From Desemzia incerta (lineage in GTDB: Bacteria > Bacillota > Bacilli > Lactobacillales > Carnobacteriaceae), in NCBI RefSeq assembly GCF_900115825.1, contig NZ_FOXW01000003.1:124001-188000 (forward strand): a stretch of 64,000 nt of DNA. Reading direction: 5' to 3'. This document shows, piece by piece, positions 45,176 through 54,802 of the stretch. The translations under genes and the position numbers were made by a program. The notes beneath the pieces were generated by a model. That model saw only the letters and a list, made by a program, of their open reading frames with translations. It did not search any database and was not told the DNA's origin. How positions within the stretch are numbered: position 1 is the first letter of the stretch; each line of letters begins with the position of its first letter.

Positions 45176-47647
45176 CTATAAGGTGGGTTCTTCCTTGATA
45201 TGAACGATATTAGACTCTTTGATCGCTTTTGGTTCTCCATCAGCGGTTTGGTCTAAAACAAAGGAACCATTGCTGTATCGATCGCTGGAAGCATAATTCT
45301 TCGGTATCACATCAATTACTTTGTCTTTCGTTGTGATGATCGAGTATGACTCATTTTCTTCATGAGTGACTTTTGCCACTAAAGAAACACGATGAGGATT
45401 TTTCTTCAATTCTCTAAAGACAATCAATCCACGTTGAGCTCGAGCTAAAGGAGCAAACTCTCTTAAGTCCATTTTCTTGACGGCCCCTCTTTGAGACACG
45501 ACCAGCGCTTCTACTTTAGGAGCTTCATTGTCGATCAAGAGTCCATTTACTACATAGTCTTCTTCTTTTAAATTGATTGAACGGACACCACTTGCTTTAG
45601 CACCTACTACAGGCACTTCACTTAACGCGTAACGTAAGCCAAATCCACGATGAGTCACAAGGAAAACATCTTGCATCAAGGTATTTTCACTCATTTCAAC
45701 ATTTACTAACCGATCCGTTGGTGTTTTCAACTTCATGGCAGACGTCGTTTTCGACTTGTAACTTCTCCAAGGTTTAAAGGCTTCAACCTCGGTTTGTTTG
45801 ATGAACCCTTCTTTTGATACTAACGTAAAAGTAGGTCCTGCAGAAAATTCTTTGAATCCAAACGCTTTTAGAACTCTCTCTTCCGGTTCTAAACTGATGT
45901 ATTGAGAAATGTGGTCTCCCATGTCTTTCCATTTCACATCCACCAATTCATGGATTGGACGATAAATGACATTCCCTCTAGTGGTAAAGATCAATAAATG
46001 ATCCAACGTCGTCAGTTTATCTACAAAAATCGGATAGTCGCCTTCCTTCATTCCGATTTGTTCAGCAGGAGATGCCGTATAAGACCGAAGACTTGAACGT
46101 TTGATATAGCCTTCATTCGTGACAACGACAACTACTTCTTCTTCAGAGATCAACACTTCTTTATTGATCTTCAACTCTTCGATTTTTTCTTCCAATTGTG
46201 TCAAACGAGGAGTGGCGTATTTCTTTTTGATTTCTTTCAACTCAGCTTTGATGACACGTTTCATTTCTTTTGGAGTACTCAATATTTTTTGGTAACTTTC
46301 AATGGCTTTCTTCAATTCGTCAGCTTCTTTTTCCAACGCCGTAACGTCTGTATTCGATAAGCGATACAGTTGCAAAGAGACGATCGATTCTGCTTGGATC
46401 TCTGTAAAACCGAATGCATTCATAATGTTTTCTTTGGCATTCTTTTTATCTTTACTCTTACGAATAGTAGCGATTAATTGATCCATAATCGAAACAGCTT
46501 TGATCAACCCTACTACAATGTGTTGTCTGTGTTCCGCTTTACGCAGCAAATGACGAGTACGTCTAGTGACGATCTCTTCTTTGTGCTCTAGATACGCTTC
46601 CAACATTCGAGCGATACCTACTTGCATCGGACGTTTATTATCGATAGCGACCATATTGAAGTTGTAGTTGACTTGCAATTCGGTATTTTTCAGCAAGTAC
46701 GTTAAAATACCTTCAGCATTCGCTTCTTTTTTCAGTTCTATAACAATTCTCAAGCCTTCTCTATCTGTTTCATCACGTACTTCTGAGATACCGTCGATTT
46801 TTTTGTTCAAACGAATCTCGTCTATTTTACGCACTAAATTGGCTTTATTGACTTCATAAGGAATCTCAGAGACAGCAATCTGCTGTTTTCCGCCGCGCAG
46901 TTCTTCAATCTCCGTTTTTGAGCGAACGATGATTTTCCCTCTGCCTGTCTCGTAGGCTTTTCTTATTCCATCGATCCCTTGGATAATTCCGCCTGTCGGA
47001 AAATCAGGTGCTTTAAGGTATTGCATCAATTCTTTTGTCGTTGCTGTAGGATGATCGATATAGTATACCGCTGCATCAATAACTTCACTCAAATTGTGAG
47101 GAGGGATGTCAGTCGCATACCCGGCAGAGATTCCAGTAGCTCCATTGACCAGCAAGTTAGGGTAACGCGCTGGCAAAACAGTAGGTTCTTCTGCCGTATC
47201 ATCAAAGTTTAAAATAAAATCAACGGTTTCTTTATCGATGTCTCTAAGCAATTCATCTGAAAAAGAAGACAAACGAGCTTCCGTATACCGCATCGCTGCA
47301 GGAGGATCGCCGTCCATGCTCCCGTTATTCCCGTGCATTTCGATTAAAACTTGACGTTGTTTCCAGTCTTGGCTCAAACGAACCATCGCTTCGTATACAC
47401 TAGAGTCCCCATGAGGATGGTAGTTACCAATAACGTTTCCGACAGTCTTAGCAGATTTTCTAAACCCTTTTTCTGAGGTGTTTCCTTCCACATTCATAGA
47501 AAAGAGGATTCGTCTTTGTACAGGTTTTAATCCATCACGTATATCAGGCAGCGCACGCTCTTGAATAATGTATTTGGAGTACCGTCCAAATCGATCTCCC
47601 ATAACTTCTTCTAAAGTAAGTTCTTGAATATCGTTTCTATTCTCCAT
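45176..47647 (-). CDS. parC: DNA topoisomerase IV subunit A
   Basis: An 823-residue type IIA topoisomerase subunit that breaks and rejoins DNA to decatenate daughter chromosomes. The catalytic Tyr121 is in AMRYTEARL, and the quinolone region HPHGDSSVYEAM keeps the Ser that is usual in wild-type ParC. The C-terminal half has the beta-pinwheel repeats (GYIKRSSL, GFIKQTEV, GAVKKMDL). It overlaps parE by 11 bases. ParC rather than GyrA is chosen because of the partner ParE, the pair position and the absence of a GyrA-box. Confidence 0.95.
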   Translation of the reverse strand: MENRNDIQELTLEEVMGDRFGRYSKYIIQERALPDIRDGLKPVQRRILFSMNVEGNTSEKGFRKSAKTVGNVIGNYHPHGDSSVYEAMVRLSQDWKQRQVLIEMHGNNGSMDGDPPAAMRYTEARLSSFSDELLRDIDKETVDFILNFDDTAEEPTVLPARYPNLLVNGATGISAGYATDIPPHNLSEVIDAAVYYIDHPTATTKELMQYLKAPDFPTGGIIQGIDGIRKAYETGRGKIIVRSKTEIEELRGGKQQIAVSEIPYEVNKANLVRKIDEIRLNKKIDGISEVRDETDREGLRIVIELKKEANAEGILTYLLKNTELQVNYNFNMVAIDNKRPMQVGIARMLEAYLEHKEEIVTRRTRHLLRKAEHRQHIVVGLIKAVSIMDQLIATIRKSKDKKNAKENIMNAFGFTEIQAESIVSLQLYRLSNTDVTALEKEADELKKAIESYQKILSTPKEMKRVIKAELKEIKKKYATPRLTQLEEKIEELKINKEVLISEEEVVVVVTNEGYIKRSSLRSYTASPAEQIGMKEGDYPIFVDKLTTLDHLLIFTTRGNVIYRPIHELVDVKWKDMGDHISQYISLEPEERVLKAFGFKEFSAGPTFTLVSKEGFIKQTEVEAFKPWRSYKSKTTSAMKLKTPTDRLVNVEMSENTLMQDVFLVTHRGFGLRYALSEVPVVGAKASGVRSINLKEEDYVVNGLLIDNEAPKVEALVVSQRGAVKKMDLREFAPLARAQRGLIVFRELKKNPHRVSLVAKVTHEENESYSIITTKDKVIDVIPKNYASSDRYSNGSFVLDQTADGEPKAIKESNIVHIKEEPTL

Positions 47648-49634
47648 CTATGGCACTTCCTTCATCTTCTAATTCATTATCGTTCATAATTTGAGAGTTT
47701 TCTAAAATGCTTCCGCCTTCTTCAAGTGAAAACTCTACATGTGATTCGATCCATTTCCGTCTTGGCTCAACTTTATTCCCCATCAAGACAGACACACGTT
47801 TTTCAGCTTGGGCCACATCGTCGATGCGGACTCGAATCAAGGTTCTCGTTTCAGGATTCATGGTCGTGTCCCACAATTGATCGGCATTCATCTCTCCTAA
47901 ACCTTTATAACGTTGCAAGACATAATTTTTACCGAATTTTTTCGTAACATCCACCAATTCATCATCTGTCCAGGCATAAGCGATCTTTTCGTTTTTGCCG
48001 AAACCTTTAGACAGTTTATATAAAGGCGGCAATGCCAAGTAGACTTTCCCTGCTTCGATCAATGGCTTCATGTAACGGTAGAAAAACGTCAGCAGCAGTA
48101 CTTGAATATGAGCTCCATCGGTATCCGCATCTGTCATGATGATGACTTTGTCGTAGTTGCAGTCTTCAATAGTGAATTCTGGTCCGACACCTGCACCAAT
48201 CGTATAGATCATGGTGTTGATCTCTTCATTTTTCAAGATGTCTTGGATGTTGGCTTTTTCCGTGTTGACGACTTTCCCTCGTAAAGGCAAAATCGCTTGG
48301 AATTTACGGTCTCGACCTTGTTTTGCTGAACCGCCGGCTGAATCTCCCTCTACCAAGTACAATTCATTCTTTTTAGCATTTTTCCCTTGAGCAGGTGTTA
48401 ATTTACCAGATAAAAGGGCATCGTTCTTCTTGCGTTTTTTCCCCGTTCTGGACTCGTCACGGGCTTTACGCGCTGCATCACGAGCTTCTCTTGCTCGAAT
48501 AGCTTTACGAACCAATTGCTGGCTCAATTCGCCGTTCTCTGTTAAATAGTAATTCATTTGGTCGCTGATAACCGCGTCAATCGCCGAACGAGCTTGAGGA
48601 GTACCCAATTTGCTCTTTGTTTGTCCTTCAAACTGCAGCAAGTCTTCTGGTACTCGAATAGAGATAACCGAGGCCAATCCTTCACGGACGTCAGTACCTT
48701 CTAAATTCTTGTCTTTCTCTTTCAATAAGCCTACTTTTCGGGCATATTCGTTGAAGGTTTTCGTTAAGGATGTTTTCATTCCCGCTTCATGAGTACCGCC
48801 GTCTTTTGTCCGTACATTGTTAACAAAAGACAAAATGTTTTCAGAATAGCCGTCATTGTATTGGAAAGAAAATTCCACTTCGATCCCATTACTTTCACCA
48901 GCAAAGTAGGCTACTGGAGTCAAGATGTCTTTGTCTTCATTTAGATAATCAACAAACTCTTTAATTCCTTCTTTATAGTGGAAAATTTCTTCTTTGTCGC
49001 TTCGTTCATCGATCAATTCGATCCGGACATCTTTCAATAAGAAGGCCGATTCTCTTAACCGTTCCGATAACACATCATAAGAAAATGTTGTGGTTGAAAA
49101 AATTGTCGGGTCGGGTTTGAAGTGAACCATTGTACCATTCTTTTCAGTCGTGTTTTTCTTTTTAGTCAGCTTTCCTTTTGGTTTCCCGCCTTCAACAAAT
49201 TCTTGAGTGTACTGGATGCCATCGCGGTAAACGGTAACTGACAATTTCTCTGAAAGAGCGTTTACTACACTGGCCCCTACACCGTGAAGACCACCTGAAG
49301 TTTTGTATCCGCCTTGTCCGAACTTCCCACCGGCATGCAAAACAGTAAAAATGACTTGGATAGTGGGGATTCCAGATGAATGCATTCCAATTGGCATTCC
49401 GCGTCCATTATCTCGAACAGAGATGCTTTCGTCTTTATGCAATGTCACGACGATCTTATCTCCGTACCCGGAAAGCACTTCATCTACAGAGTTGTCTACT
49501 ATTTCATAAACCAGATGATGCAATCCTCTTGTATCCGTCGAACCAATATACATCCCTGGTCGCTTACGGACAGCTTCCAAACCTTCTAATACTTGGATGG
49601 AAGAATCATTGTATTCATAATTATTTTTTGCCAT
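47637..49634 (-). CDS. parE: DNA topoisomerase IV subunit B
   Basis: A 665-residue GHKL ATPase with EIVDNSVDE, DNGRGMPIG, GLHGVGASVVNALS, then TOPRIM EGDSAGGSAKQGRDRKFQA and DADTDGAHI. ATG 49634 is preferred; a TTG three codons earlier (49643) lies very close to the AGGGAG site. The 11-base overlap with parC indicates translational coupling. The protein is close in length to other ParE. Confidence 0.95.
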   Translation of the reverse strand: MAKNNYEYNDSSIQVLEGLEAVRKRPGMYIGSTDTRGLHHLVYEIVDNSVDEVLSGYGDKIVVTLHKDESISVRDNGRGMPIGMHSSGIPTIQVIFTVLHAGGKFGQGGYKTSGGLHGVGASVVNALSEKLSVTVYRDGIQYTQEFVEGGKPKGKLTKKKNTTEKNGTMVHFKPDPTIFSTTTFSYDVLSERLRESAFLLKDVRIELIDERSDKEEIFHYKEGIKEFVDYLNEDKDILTPVAYFAGESNGIEVEFSFQYNDGYSENILSFVNNVRTKDGGTHEAGMKTSLTKTFNEYARKVGLLKEKDKNLEGTDVREGLASVISIRVPEDLLQFEGQTKSKLGTPQARSAIDAVISDQMNYYLTENGELSQQLVRKAIRAREARDAARKARDESRTGKKRKKNDALLSGKLTPAQGKNAKKNELYLVEGDSAGGSAKQGRDRKFQAILPLRGKVVNTEKANIQDILKNEEINTMIYTIGAGVGPEFTIEDCNYDKVIIMTDADTDGAHIQVLLLTFFYRYMKPLIEAGKVYLALPPLYKLSKGFGKNEKIAYAWTDDELVDVTKKFGKNYVLQRYKGLGEMNADQLWDTTMNPETRTLIRVRIDDVAQAEKRVSVLMGNKVEPRRKWIESHVEFSLEEGGSILENSQIMNDNELEDEGSAIDGE

Positions 49635-49643
49635 ATCTTTCAA

Positions 49644-50155
49644 AACTCCCTATACCATGCAATTTCTTATCGTATGTTCATACGACTAATGTTGACCTTC
49701 ATCCACTCATAGACCAAATCATTTTAACACACTTATTGCGATTACAACGTAAAAAATAACAATCGATGCTTTAAAACAGCTGTATTTTCTACGGTCAAGA
49801 CAAACTTTTGCACAAAATGATTCACTGTTGCATTTCTTTGATTCCTGTATCCAATAGCGGATCATGCAGCTTTTTGCTCCTTAGATCTGAGCAAAAAAGA
49901 ACATTCAAATCATACCTATTTTATGAATAGTAGTCAATATCTGTTCGAAACCGAATAAGTGTTCGTATTATTATACCAAAAATTTCACCAAAATGGCAGC
50001 TTCTATTCAATAAGTCCTTTTTTCAATAGGTTATTCTTCATGCTCTTTCCCTCTTTCTTCCATGAAGCCGTTATTTCTATGATAGTATTTTAAAAAAATA
50101 AGTGGTAAAATGGTCGTACGCGACAAATCAAGTTGGTAAGGAGAGAAATGGATCG
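49644..50155. other. Divergent intergenic region between parE and plsY
   Basis: About 510 bases with promoters expected for both genes. One symmetric element, CTTTTTGCTC (49870-49879) against GAGCAAAAAAG (from 49889), could form a stem of about 10 bp, but no T run follows on either strand. TGGTAAAAT at 50102-50110 may be an extended -10 of plsY. Nothing else is recognised. Confidence 0.5.
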
Positions 50156-50758
50156 ATGACAACAATACTAATGTTTGTGCTATCGTACCTTCTAGGATCG
50201 ATTCCCTCAGGTGTATGGATCGGGGAAAAAATATACAATATTGACATTCGACAACATGGTAGCGGAAACATGGGAACCACAAACACATTTCGTGTATTAG
50301 GTGTAAAAGCCGGAATAGCTGTTTTAGCGGCTGATTTGCTCAAAGGGACTTTGGGTGCCAGCTTGCCTTACTTTTTTGATTCAAATTTAAGCCCGATGGT
50401 CGTTGGGCTTGCGGCAGTCTTAGGACATACTTATCCGTTATTTGCGCAATTTAAAGGTGGGAAAGCTGTTGCTACGAGTGCAGGAGTAGTTCTAGCTTAC
50501 AATCCGCCGTTTTTTATCTATTGTATCTTAGTATTTGGTATTCTGTTATACTTTACACGCATGGTCAGCTTAAGCAGTATGACAGCTCTAGTACTGATTA
50601 CGATTTCTTCATTGTTTATCAATGATTGGATCTTAACGGCCATCGCTTTTGTATTGACGATTTTTATTACTTATCGTCACCGAGAAAACATTGTTCGGAT
50701 CAAAAATGGTACAGAAAGTAAAATTCCTTTTGGCTTTCGTTACAAAAAGGAACAGTAA
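50156..50758 (+). CDS. plsY: Acyl-phosphate:glycerol-3-phosphate acyltransferase
   Basis: A 200-residue membrane enzyme that makes lysophosphatidic acid from acyl-phosphate. The PlsY motifs GSIPSGVW, RQHGSGNMGTTNTFRVLG and FKGGKAVATS are present, with five or so membrane segments. ATG 50156 is used; AAGGAGA is 11 bases upstream, a little far, and an out-of-frame ATG at 50148 lies between. The longer frame to 50102 would start inside the likely -10. It lies divergent to parE, an arrangement common in Lactobacillales. Confidence 0.92.
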   Translation: MTTILMFVLSYLLGSIPSGVWIGEKIYNIDIRQHGSGNMGTTNTFRVLGVKAGIAVLAADLLKGTLGASLPYFFDSNLSPMVVGLAAVLGHTYPLFAQFKGGKAVATSAGVVLAYNPPFFIYCILVFGILLYFTRMVSLSSMTALVLITISSLFINDWILTAIAFVLTIFITYRHRENIVRIKNGTESKIPFGFRYKKEQ

Positions 50759-50800
50759 CCTTGATGCAACATACGCAATAGAATAGGTACCAAAATGAAG

Positions 50801-50838
50801 AAATAACCGTCCTAAATAAATTGGACGGTTATTTTTTT
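50801..50838 (+). terminator. Terminator of plsY
   Basis: AAATAACCGTCC (50801-50812) with GGACGGTTATTT (50823-50834), then T residues. Confidence 0.88.
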
Positions 50839-50892
50839 CTTTAGAAACCTTCTGCCTGTCGAATGTAGGAAAGACGTTCTAAAAAATCAATA

Positions 50893-50932
50893 AAAGACGG
50901 AGCACCTTTAGCCAACAAGGTGTTCCGTCTTT
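50893..50932 (-). terminator. Terminator of the epimerase gene
   Basis: AAAGACGGAGCACCTT with AAGGTGTTCCGTCTTT (one G-U), loop of 8, 20 bases after the stop on the minus strand. Confidence 0.85.
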
Positions 50933-50952
50933 ATGTATACTGAATCGTTTTA

Positions 50953-51831
50953 TCAAGTCAATTGGATCGTATAACTCGTAGTAAAGGTTTCTTTACCAGG
51001 CAATGAACGACTCCCTAATTTATCTTCTAAATCACCTGAGGCATCCACTGTATCGGCGATTCCATGCCAAGGTTCGATACACACAAACGGGGCTTCTTTT
51101 CCAGGTACAGACCAGATTCCGACATATGGATAGTTTTCAAACATCACAGAGACAGAACGCTCTGTTTTGTCGGAGAGAATACTAAATGTATTTTTCTCTT
51201 TCACTTCAAACACCAAAGCATCGTTCTCAAACAACTCTCTGCTTAATCTAAGCGTTGTATTGGTTTGAGCTAGAGTTGTTTGTGCAGGATCGGCAAATGG
51301 TCCGCTCAAAGGAATTTGTTTGCGCGATTTTCTAGGTAAGAAACTAAGGTAATAGTCTTCAAATGCGGTATCTTCTGTTAATGGAACATTAAATCCTGGA
51401 TGTCCTCCGATAGAGAAATAAAGTACTTCTGATTCATTGGTGTTTTGGACGGCATATTCTACAGACACTTTGTCCTCCATTACTGTATAGGTAATACAAA
51501 GGGAGAAATCAAACGGATACGCTTTTTTTGTTTCTTCATTAGCTTTAAATTGCAATGTAACGCGGTTTTCAGTTTCTTCAAGGACAGTAAAAACGGCATC
51601 TCTGGCAAACCCATGTTGATTCATCGTATACGATTGACCTTTATACGTGTATTGATTGTCTTTCAATCGACCTACAATAGGAAACAATACGGGAGCTTTT
51701 CGATTCCAATAAGTTGGATCTCCTTGCCAAAGGTATTCCGCACCCGTATCCGTTTTTTGGATACTTTGAAGCTCAGCTCCTTTTGTTGAAACGACTACTG
51801 TTAATTGATTGCTTTTTAGGATGATGGACAT
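50953..51831 (-). CDS. Aldose 1-epimerase family protein (LacX-like)
   Basis: A 292-residue galactose-mutarotase-fold protein. The family segments LWQGDPTYWNRKAPVLFPIVGRL (seen in parts), MNQHGFARD and GGHPGFNVP carry the catalytic His residues and a late Glu (CIEPWHG). It is of the LacX/YihR-like branch, not classical GalM, so the sugar is uncertain. GAGGTG precedes ATG 51831. It stands alone between two terminators. Confidence 0.87.
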   Translation of the reverse strand: MSIILKSNQLTVVVSTKGAELQSIQKTDTGAEYLWQGDPTYWNRKAPVLFPIVGRLKDNQYTYKGQSYTMNQHGFARDAVFTVLEETENRVTLQFKANEETKKAYPFDFSLCITYTVMEDKVSVEYAVQNTNESEVLYFSIGGHPGFNVPLTEDTAFEDYYLSFLPRKSRKQIPLSGPFADPAQTTLAQTNTTLRLSRELFENDALVFEVKEKNTFSILSDKTERSVSVMFENYPYVGIWSVPGKEAPFVCIEPWHGIADTVDASGDLEDKLGSRSLPGKETFTTSYTIQLT

Positions 51832-51882
51832 AGTTTTTCACCTCATAAGATAATTGGTTTTCGATAGAACAATTTTAATATA

Positions 51883-51914
51883 AGAAAATAGCCTCCACTA
51901 CAGAGGCTTTTTCT
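51883..51914 (-). terminator. Terminator of the codY operon
   Basis: AGAAAATAGCCTC (51883-51895) with GAGGCTTTTTCT (51903-51914), T-rich on the minus strand. It lies 25 bases after codY. Confidence 0.8.
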
Positions 51915-51939
51915 ATGGGATAAAAGTTCAAGAATCGAA

Positions 51940-52743
51940 TCAGACGATTTCTTTCTCCAACATTTGGAGCAGTTTTTCGTTTTTGATTCGAATGTATGTC
52001 CCTTTCATACCTAAAGACCGAGATTCAATGATCCCGCCAGATTCTAATTTTCTTAACGCATTAACGATCACAGAACGGGTAACACCAACTTCGTCTGCGA
52101 TGTTTGCAGCCGTTACTCGCCCTTCTAATCCGTCTAATTGCTCAAATATAGCCTTTATAACCTTGTATTCGCTATAAGACAGGGTATTTAAAGCTAATTG
52201 GACTGTAGCATCGTCACGAGCCTCTTTTTCGATTCCTTGCTTTTTGATATTCAAGACTTCGATGCCTACGATGATTGCCGCATGCTCCCCAAGAATCAAA
52301 TCGCTGTTTCCGAATTCAGGTGTTTCTCGAGCCAAGATCAATGTGCCTAATCGTTCGCCGCCAACAAAAATCGGAATGATCGTCGTTAATCCCGAAGTCA
52401 CTATTTCCCGCGACTCAATCGGGAACACAGTATAGTCGCTCTCAATCCCTATATTCGACGTTGTGCGTGTAATCTCCAACATACTATTTGCGTAATTCGC
52501 CGGAAATTGTTTTTCGATCAACATTTGTTTTACGCGATCATTGTTGATGGCATGTTTTTCAAAAAAGCCCAACAATTTACCTTTTTCATCAATCAAATAG
52601 GTATTCGCTTCTAATATATTGCCCAAATTTTTGGTCAAATTTGTAAAAGGCAGCTGATCATCTGCACTTTCTGAATCCACGATTCCTCCAACGGTTTGAA
52701 GGATGCGATTCATTTTACGCATTTTTTCTAATAATTCTTCCAT
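51940..52743 (-). CDS. codY: GTP- and isoleucine-sensing global repressor CodY
   Basis: A 267-residue regulator with an N-terminal GAF domain for branched-chain amino acids and a C-terminal winged helix (RVTAANIADEVGVTRSVIVN, then ALRKLESGGI). It represses many amino-acid uptake and biosynthesis genes when nutrients are high. The gene is the last of xerC-hslV-hslU-codY, as in Bacillus (codV-clpQ-clpY-codY), 18 bases after hslU. The ribosome binding site (GGTGGTG) is moderate. I did not find a good CodY box in the window. Confidence 0.96.
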   Translation of the reverse strand: MEELLEKMRKMNRILQTVGGIVDSESADDQLPFTNLTKNLGNILEANTYLIDEKGKLLGFFEKHAINNDRVKQMLIEKQFPANYANSMLEITRTTSNIGIESDYTVFPIESREIVTSGLTTIIPIFVGGERLGTLILARETPEFGNSDLILGEHAAIIVGIEVLNIKKQGIEKEARDDATVQLALNTLSYSEYKVIKAIFEQLDGLEGRVTAANIADEVGVTRSVIVNALRKLESGGIIESRSLGMKGTYIRIKNEKLLQMLEKEIV

Positions 52744-52761
52744 CTTTCATTCACCACCAAG

Positions 52762-54183
52762 TTACAGGATATAACGGCTCAAATCTTTGTCCGCCACGAT
52801 ATGTTGGAGTTTGTCATCGATATATTTTTCTGTGATCGTGATTTCTCCCATTTGCATATCTGGAGCCTCAAATAATAAGTCTTCCAATACTTTTTCCAAA
52901 ATCGTATGCAATCTGCGGGCTCCGATATTGTCTGTCTCTGCATTTACTTGGTAAGCGATGTCTGCCATTCTTTCAATCGATTCGAAAGTGAATGTTACTG
53001 TAATATTTTCTGTTTTCAGCAATTCACGGTATTGTTTGATCAAAGCATTGTTTGGTTCCGTTAAAATTTTGACGAAATCTTCTTTGGTTAAATCGTCCAA
53101 CTCTACACGAATCGGGAAGCGTCCTTGCAGTTCGGGAATCAAATCGCTTGGTCTGGCAACGTGGAAAGCTCCTGAAGCAATAAACAGAACGTGATCTGTA
53201 TTCACAGTACCGTACTTCGTATTGACAGATGACCCTTCAACGATCGGCAAGATATCTCTTTGAACACCTTCTCTTGAAACTTGTCCATCATTTTTCCCTT
53301 TAGAGGTGATTTTGTCGATTTCATCAATAAAAATGATCCCTGAGTTTTCTGCCAATTTGACTGCTTCTGCATTGATGTCTTCAGCGTTAACCAATTTTTC
53401 AGATTCTTCTTGGATGAAAATATCGATTGCTTCTTTAACCGTTACTTTTCTCTCTACTTTTTTCTTAGGAGACAAAGCACCAAAAGTATCAGATAAATCG
53501 ATCCCCATTTGTTCCAAACCAGCATTCATTGGTGAATTCATCGGTTTCTTTTGTTCGTCTACTTTGATGGTCACTTCACGGGTATCTAATAAACCGTCGC
53601 GAATTTGCTGTTGGATCTTCGTCCGATTAGTAGAGATCTCAGGTGTGACTTCTTCAGATTCTTCTTCAGGATTTAGATCATTCGGATTGATGCCCATATT
53701 TTGGAACATAGCTCCAAAGGGATTGTTGTTCATGTTATCTTGGCGTTGTTCTTTTTTGATTCCTGGTACCAAGATTTTAGAAATGCGTTCAATAGCTCTT
53801 TTCTCTGCTTGCACATATACATTCGAGTATTGTTGTTTTTTGACGATTTGGATAGACGATTCTACTAAATCGCGGACCATAGATTCAACATCACGGCCGA
53901 TGTATCCAACCTCTGTAAATTTAGTCGCTTCGACTTTGACAAAAGGAGCTTTTACAATAGAAGCTAAACGTCTGGCGATTTCCGTTTTACCGACACCAGT
54001 AGCTCCGATCATTAAAATGTTTTTTGGAGTGATTTCTTGCTGCATGTCTTCATTCAAATGTAAACGACGGTAACGGTTGCGCAAAGCAACAGCTACTGAT
54101 TTTTTCGCATTGTGCTGACCGACAATGTATTTGTCCAACTCAGTCACGACTTGTCTAGGTGTAATATTATCTAATTGATTCAT
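52762..54183 (-). CDS. hslU: ATP-dependent protease ATPase subunit HslU (ClpY)
   Basis: A 473-residue AAA+ unfoldase that feeds HslV. Walker A is GATGVGKT (residues 60-67), Walker B IIFIDEID, sensor and pore motifs GYIGRDVES follow, and the intermediate domain lies around residues 130-270. The C-terminus ends DLSRYIL, the tail that docks into HslV. AAGGACGTGAAG precedes ATG. 44 bases separate it from hslV. Confidence 0.96.
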   Translation of the reverse strand: MNQLDNITPRQVVTELDKYIVGQHNAKKSVAVALRNRYRRLHLNEDMQQEITPKNILMIGATGVGKTEIARRLASIVKAPFVKVEATKFTEVGYIGRDVESMVRDLVESSIQIVKKQQYSNVYVQAEKRAIERISKILVPGIKKEQRQDNMNNNPFGAMFQNMGINPNDLNPEEESEEVTPEISTNRTKIQQQIRDGLLDTREVTIKVDEQKKPMNSPMNAGLEQMGIDLSDTFGALSPKKKVERKVTVKEAIDIFIQEESEKLVNAEDINAEAVKLAENSGIIFIDEIDKITSKGKNDGQVSREGVQRDILPIVEGSSVNTKYGTVNTDHVLFIASGAFHVARPSDLIPELQGRFPIRVELDDLTKEDFVKILTEPNNALIKQYRELLKTENITVTFTFESIERMADIAYQVNAETDNIGARRLHTILEKVLEDLLFEAPDMQMGEITITEKYIDDKLQHIVADKDLSRYIL

Positions 54184-54227
54184 TGATCTTCACGTCCTTG
54201 TTTCATATTATCCAACTGTTTTGGTTT

Positions 54228-54767
54228 TTACAGCTCTTCAACGATGATGTTATGGTTGGTAAACACGCAAATGTCTGCAGCTGTTTCAAGAGCTTCTCGT
54301 GCAATCTCAACAGCAGAAAGATCTGCTCCATGTTTCTTCAAAGCTCTTCCTGCGGCCAAAGCGAAATTTCCGCCTGATCCGATAGCCAGTATGCCATCAT
54401 CAGGTTGAATCACTTCGCCATTTCCTGAAACCAGCAGCATTTCATCTTTATTCATCACAATCAATAACGCTTCTAATTTTTGCAATGTTCTGTCTGTGCG
54501 CCATTCTTGTGCCAGCTCAACAGCTGCACGCGTCAGGTTTCCTTTATATTCATTTAACTTGCTTTCAAATTTCTCTTCCAAAGTGAACGCGTCTGCTACA
54601 CTGCCGGCGAAACCCGTAACCACTTCATCGTTGTATAAGCGTCTTACTTTGCGAGCTGTTCCTTTCATGATGACTTGCTCGCCCATTGTGACTTGACCGT
54701 CACCAGCCATAGCACTTTTTCCGTTATGTTGGATCGCAAATATAGTTGTAGAATGAAACTCTGTCAT
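54228..54767 (-). CDS. hslV: ATP-dependent protease peptidase subunit HslV (ClpQ)
   Basis: A 179-residue N-terminal-nucleophile peptidase. The product begins [16 protein letters not shown], so a five-residue extension (TEFHS) precedes the TTIFA that aligns with the N-terminal Thr of E. coli HslV. In Bacillus ClpQ a Ser at the extended N-terminus acts as nucleophile; here the equivalent residue is Thr2. The core [19 protein letters not shown] and [16 protein letters not shown]-like segments are typical. ATG 54767 has GGAGGA 7-8 bases upstream; the frame to 54782 does not. Confidence 0.94.
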   Translation of the reverse strand: MTEFHSTTIFAIQHNGKSAMAGDGQVTMGEQVIMKGTARKVRRLYNDEVVTGFAGSVADAFTLEEKFESKLNEYKGNLTRAAVELAQEWRTDRTLQKLEALLIVMNKDEMLLVSGNGEVIQPDDGILAIGSGGNFALAAGRALKKHGADLSAVEIAREALETAADICVFTNHNIIVEEL

Positions 54768-54802
54768 GTTAAATTCCTCCATTTACTTTAACCAAGAGGT
54801 TC

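Noticed and set aside
49870-49899. Terminator between parE and plsY
   Set aside because: A stem exists, but both flanking genes point away from it and there is no T run, so it has nothing to terminate.
53306-54073. 255-codon plus-strand frame opposite hslU
   Set aside because: It lies fully antisense to a clear hslU gene, with no family resemblance and no start signals.
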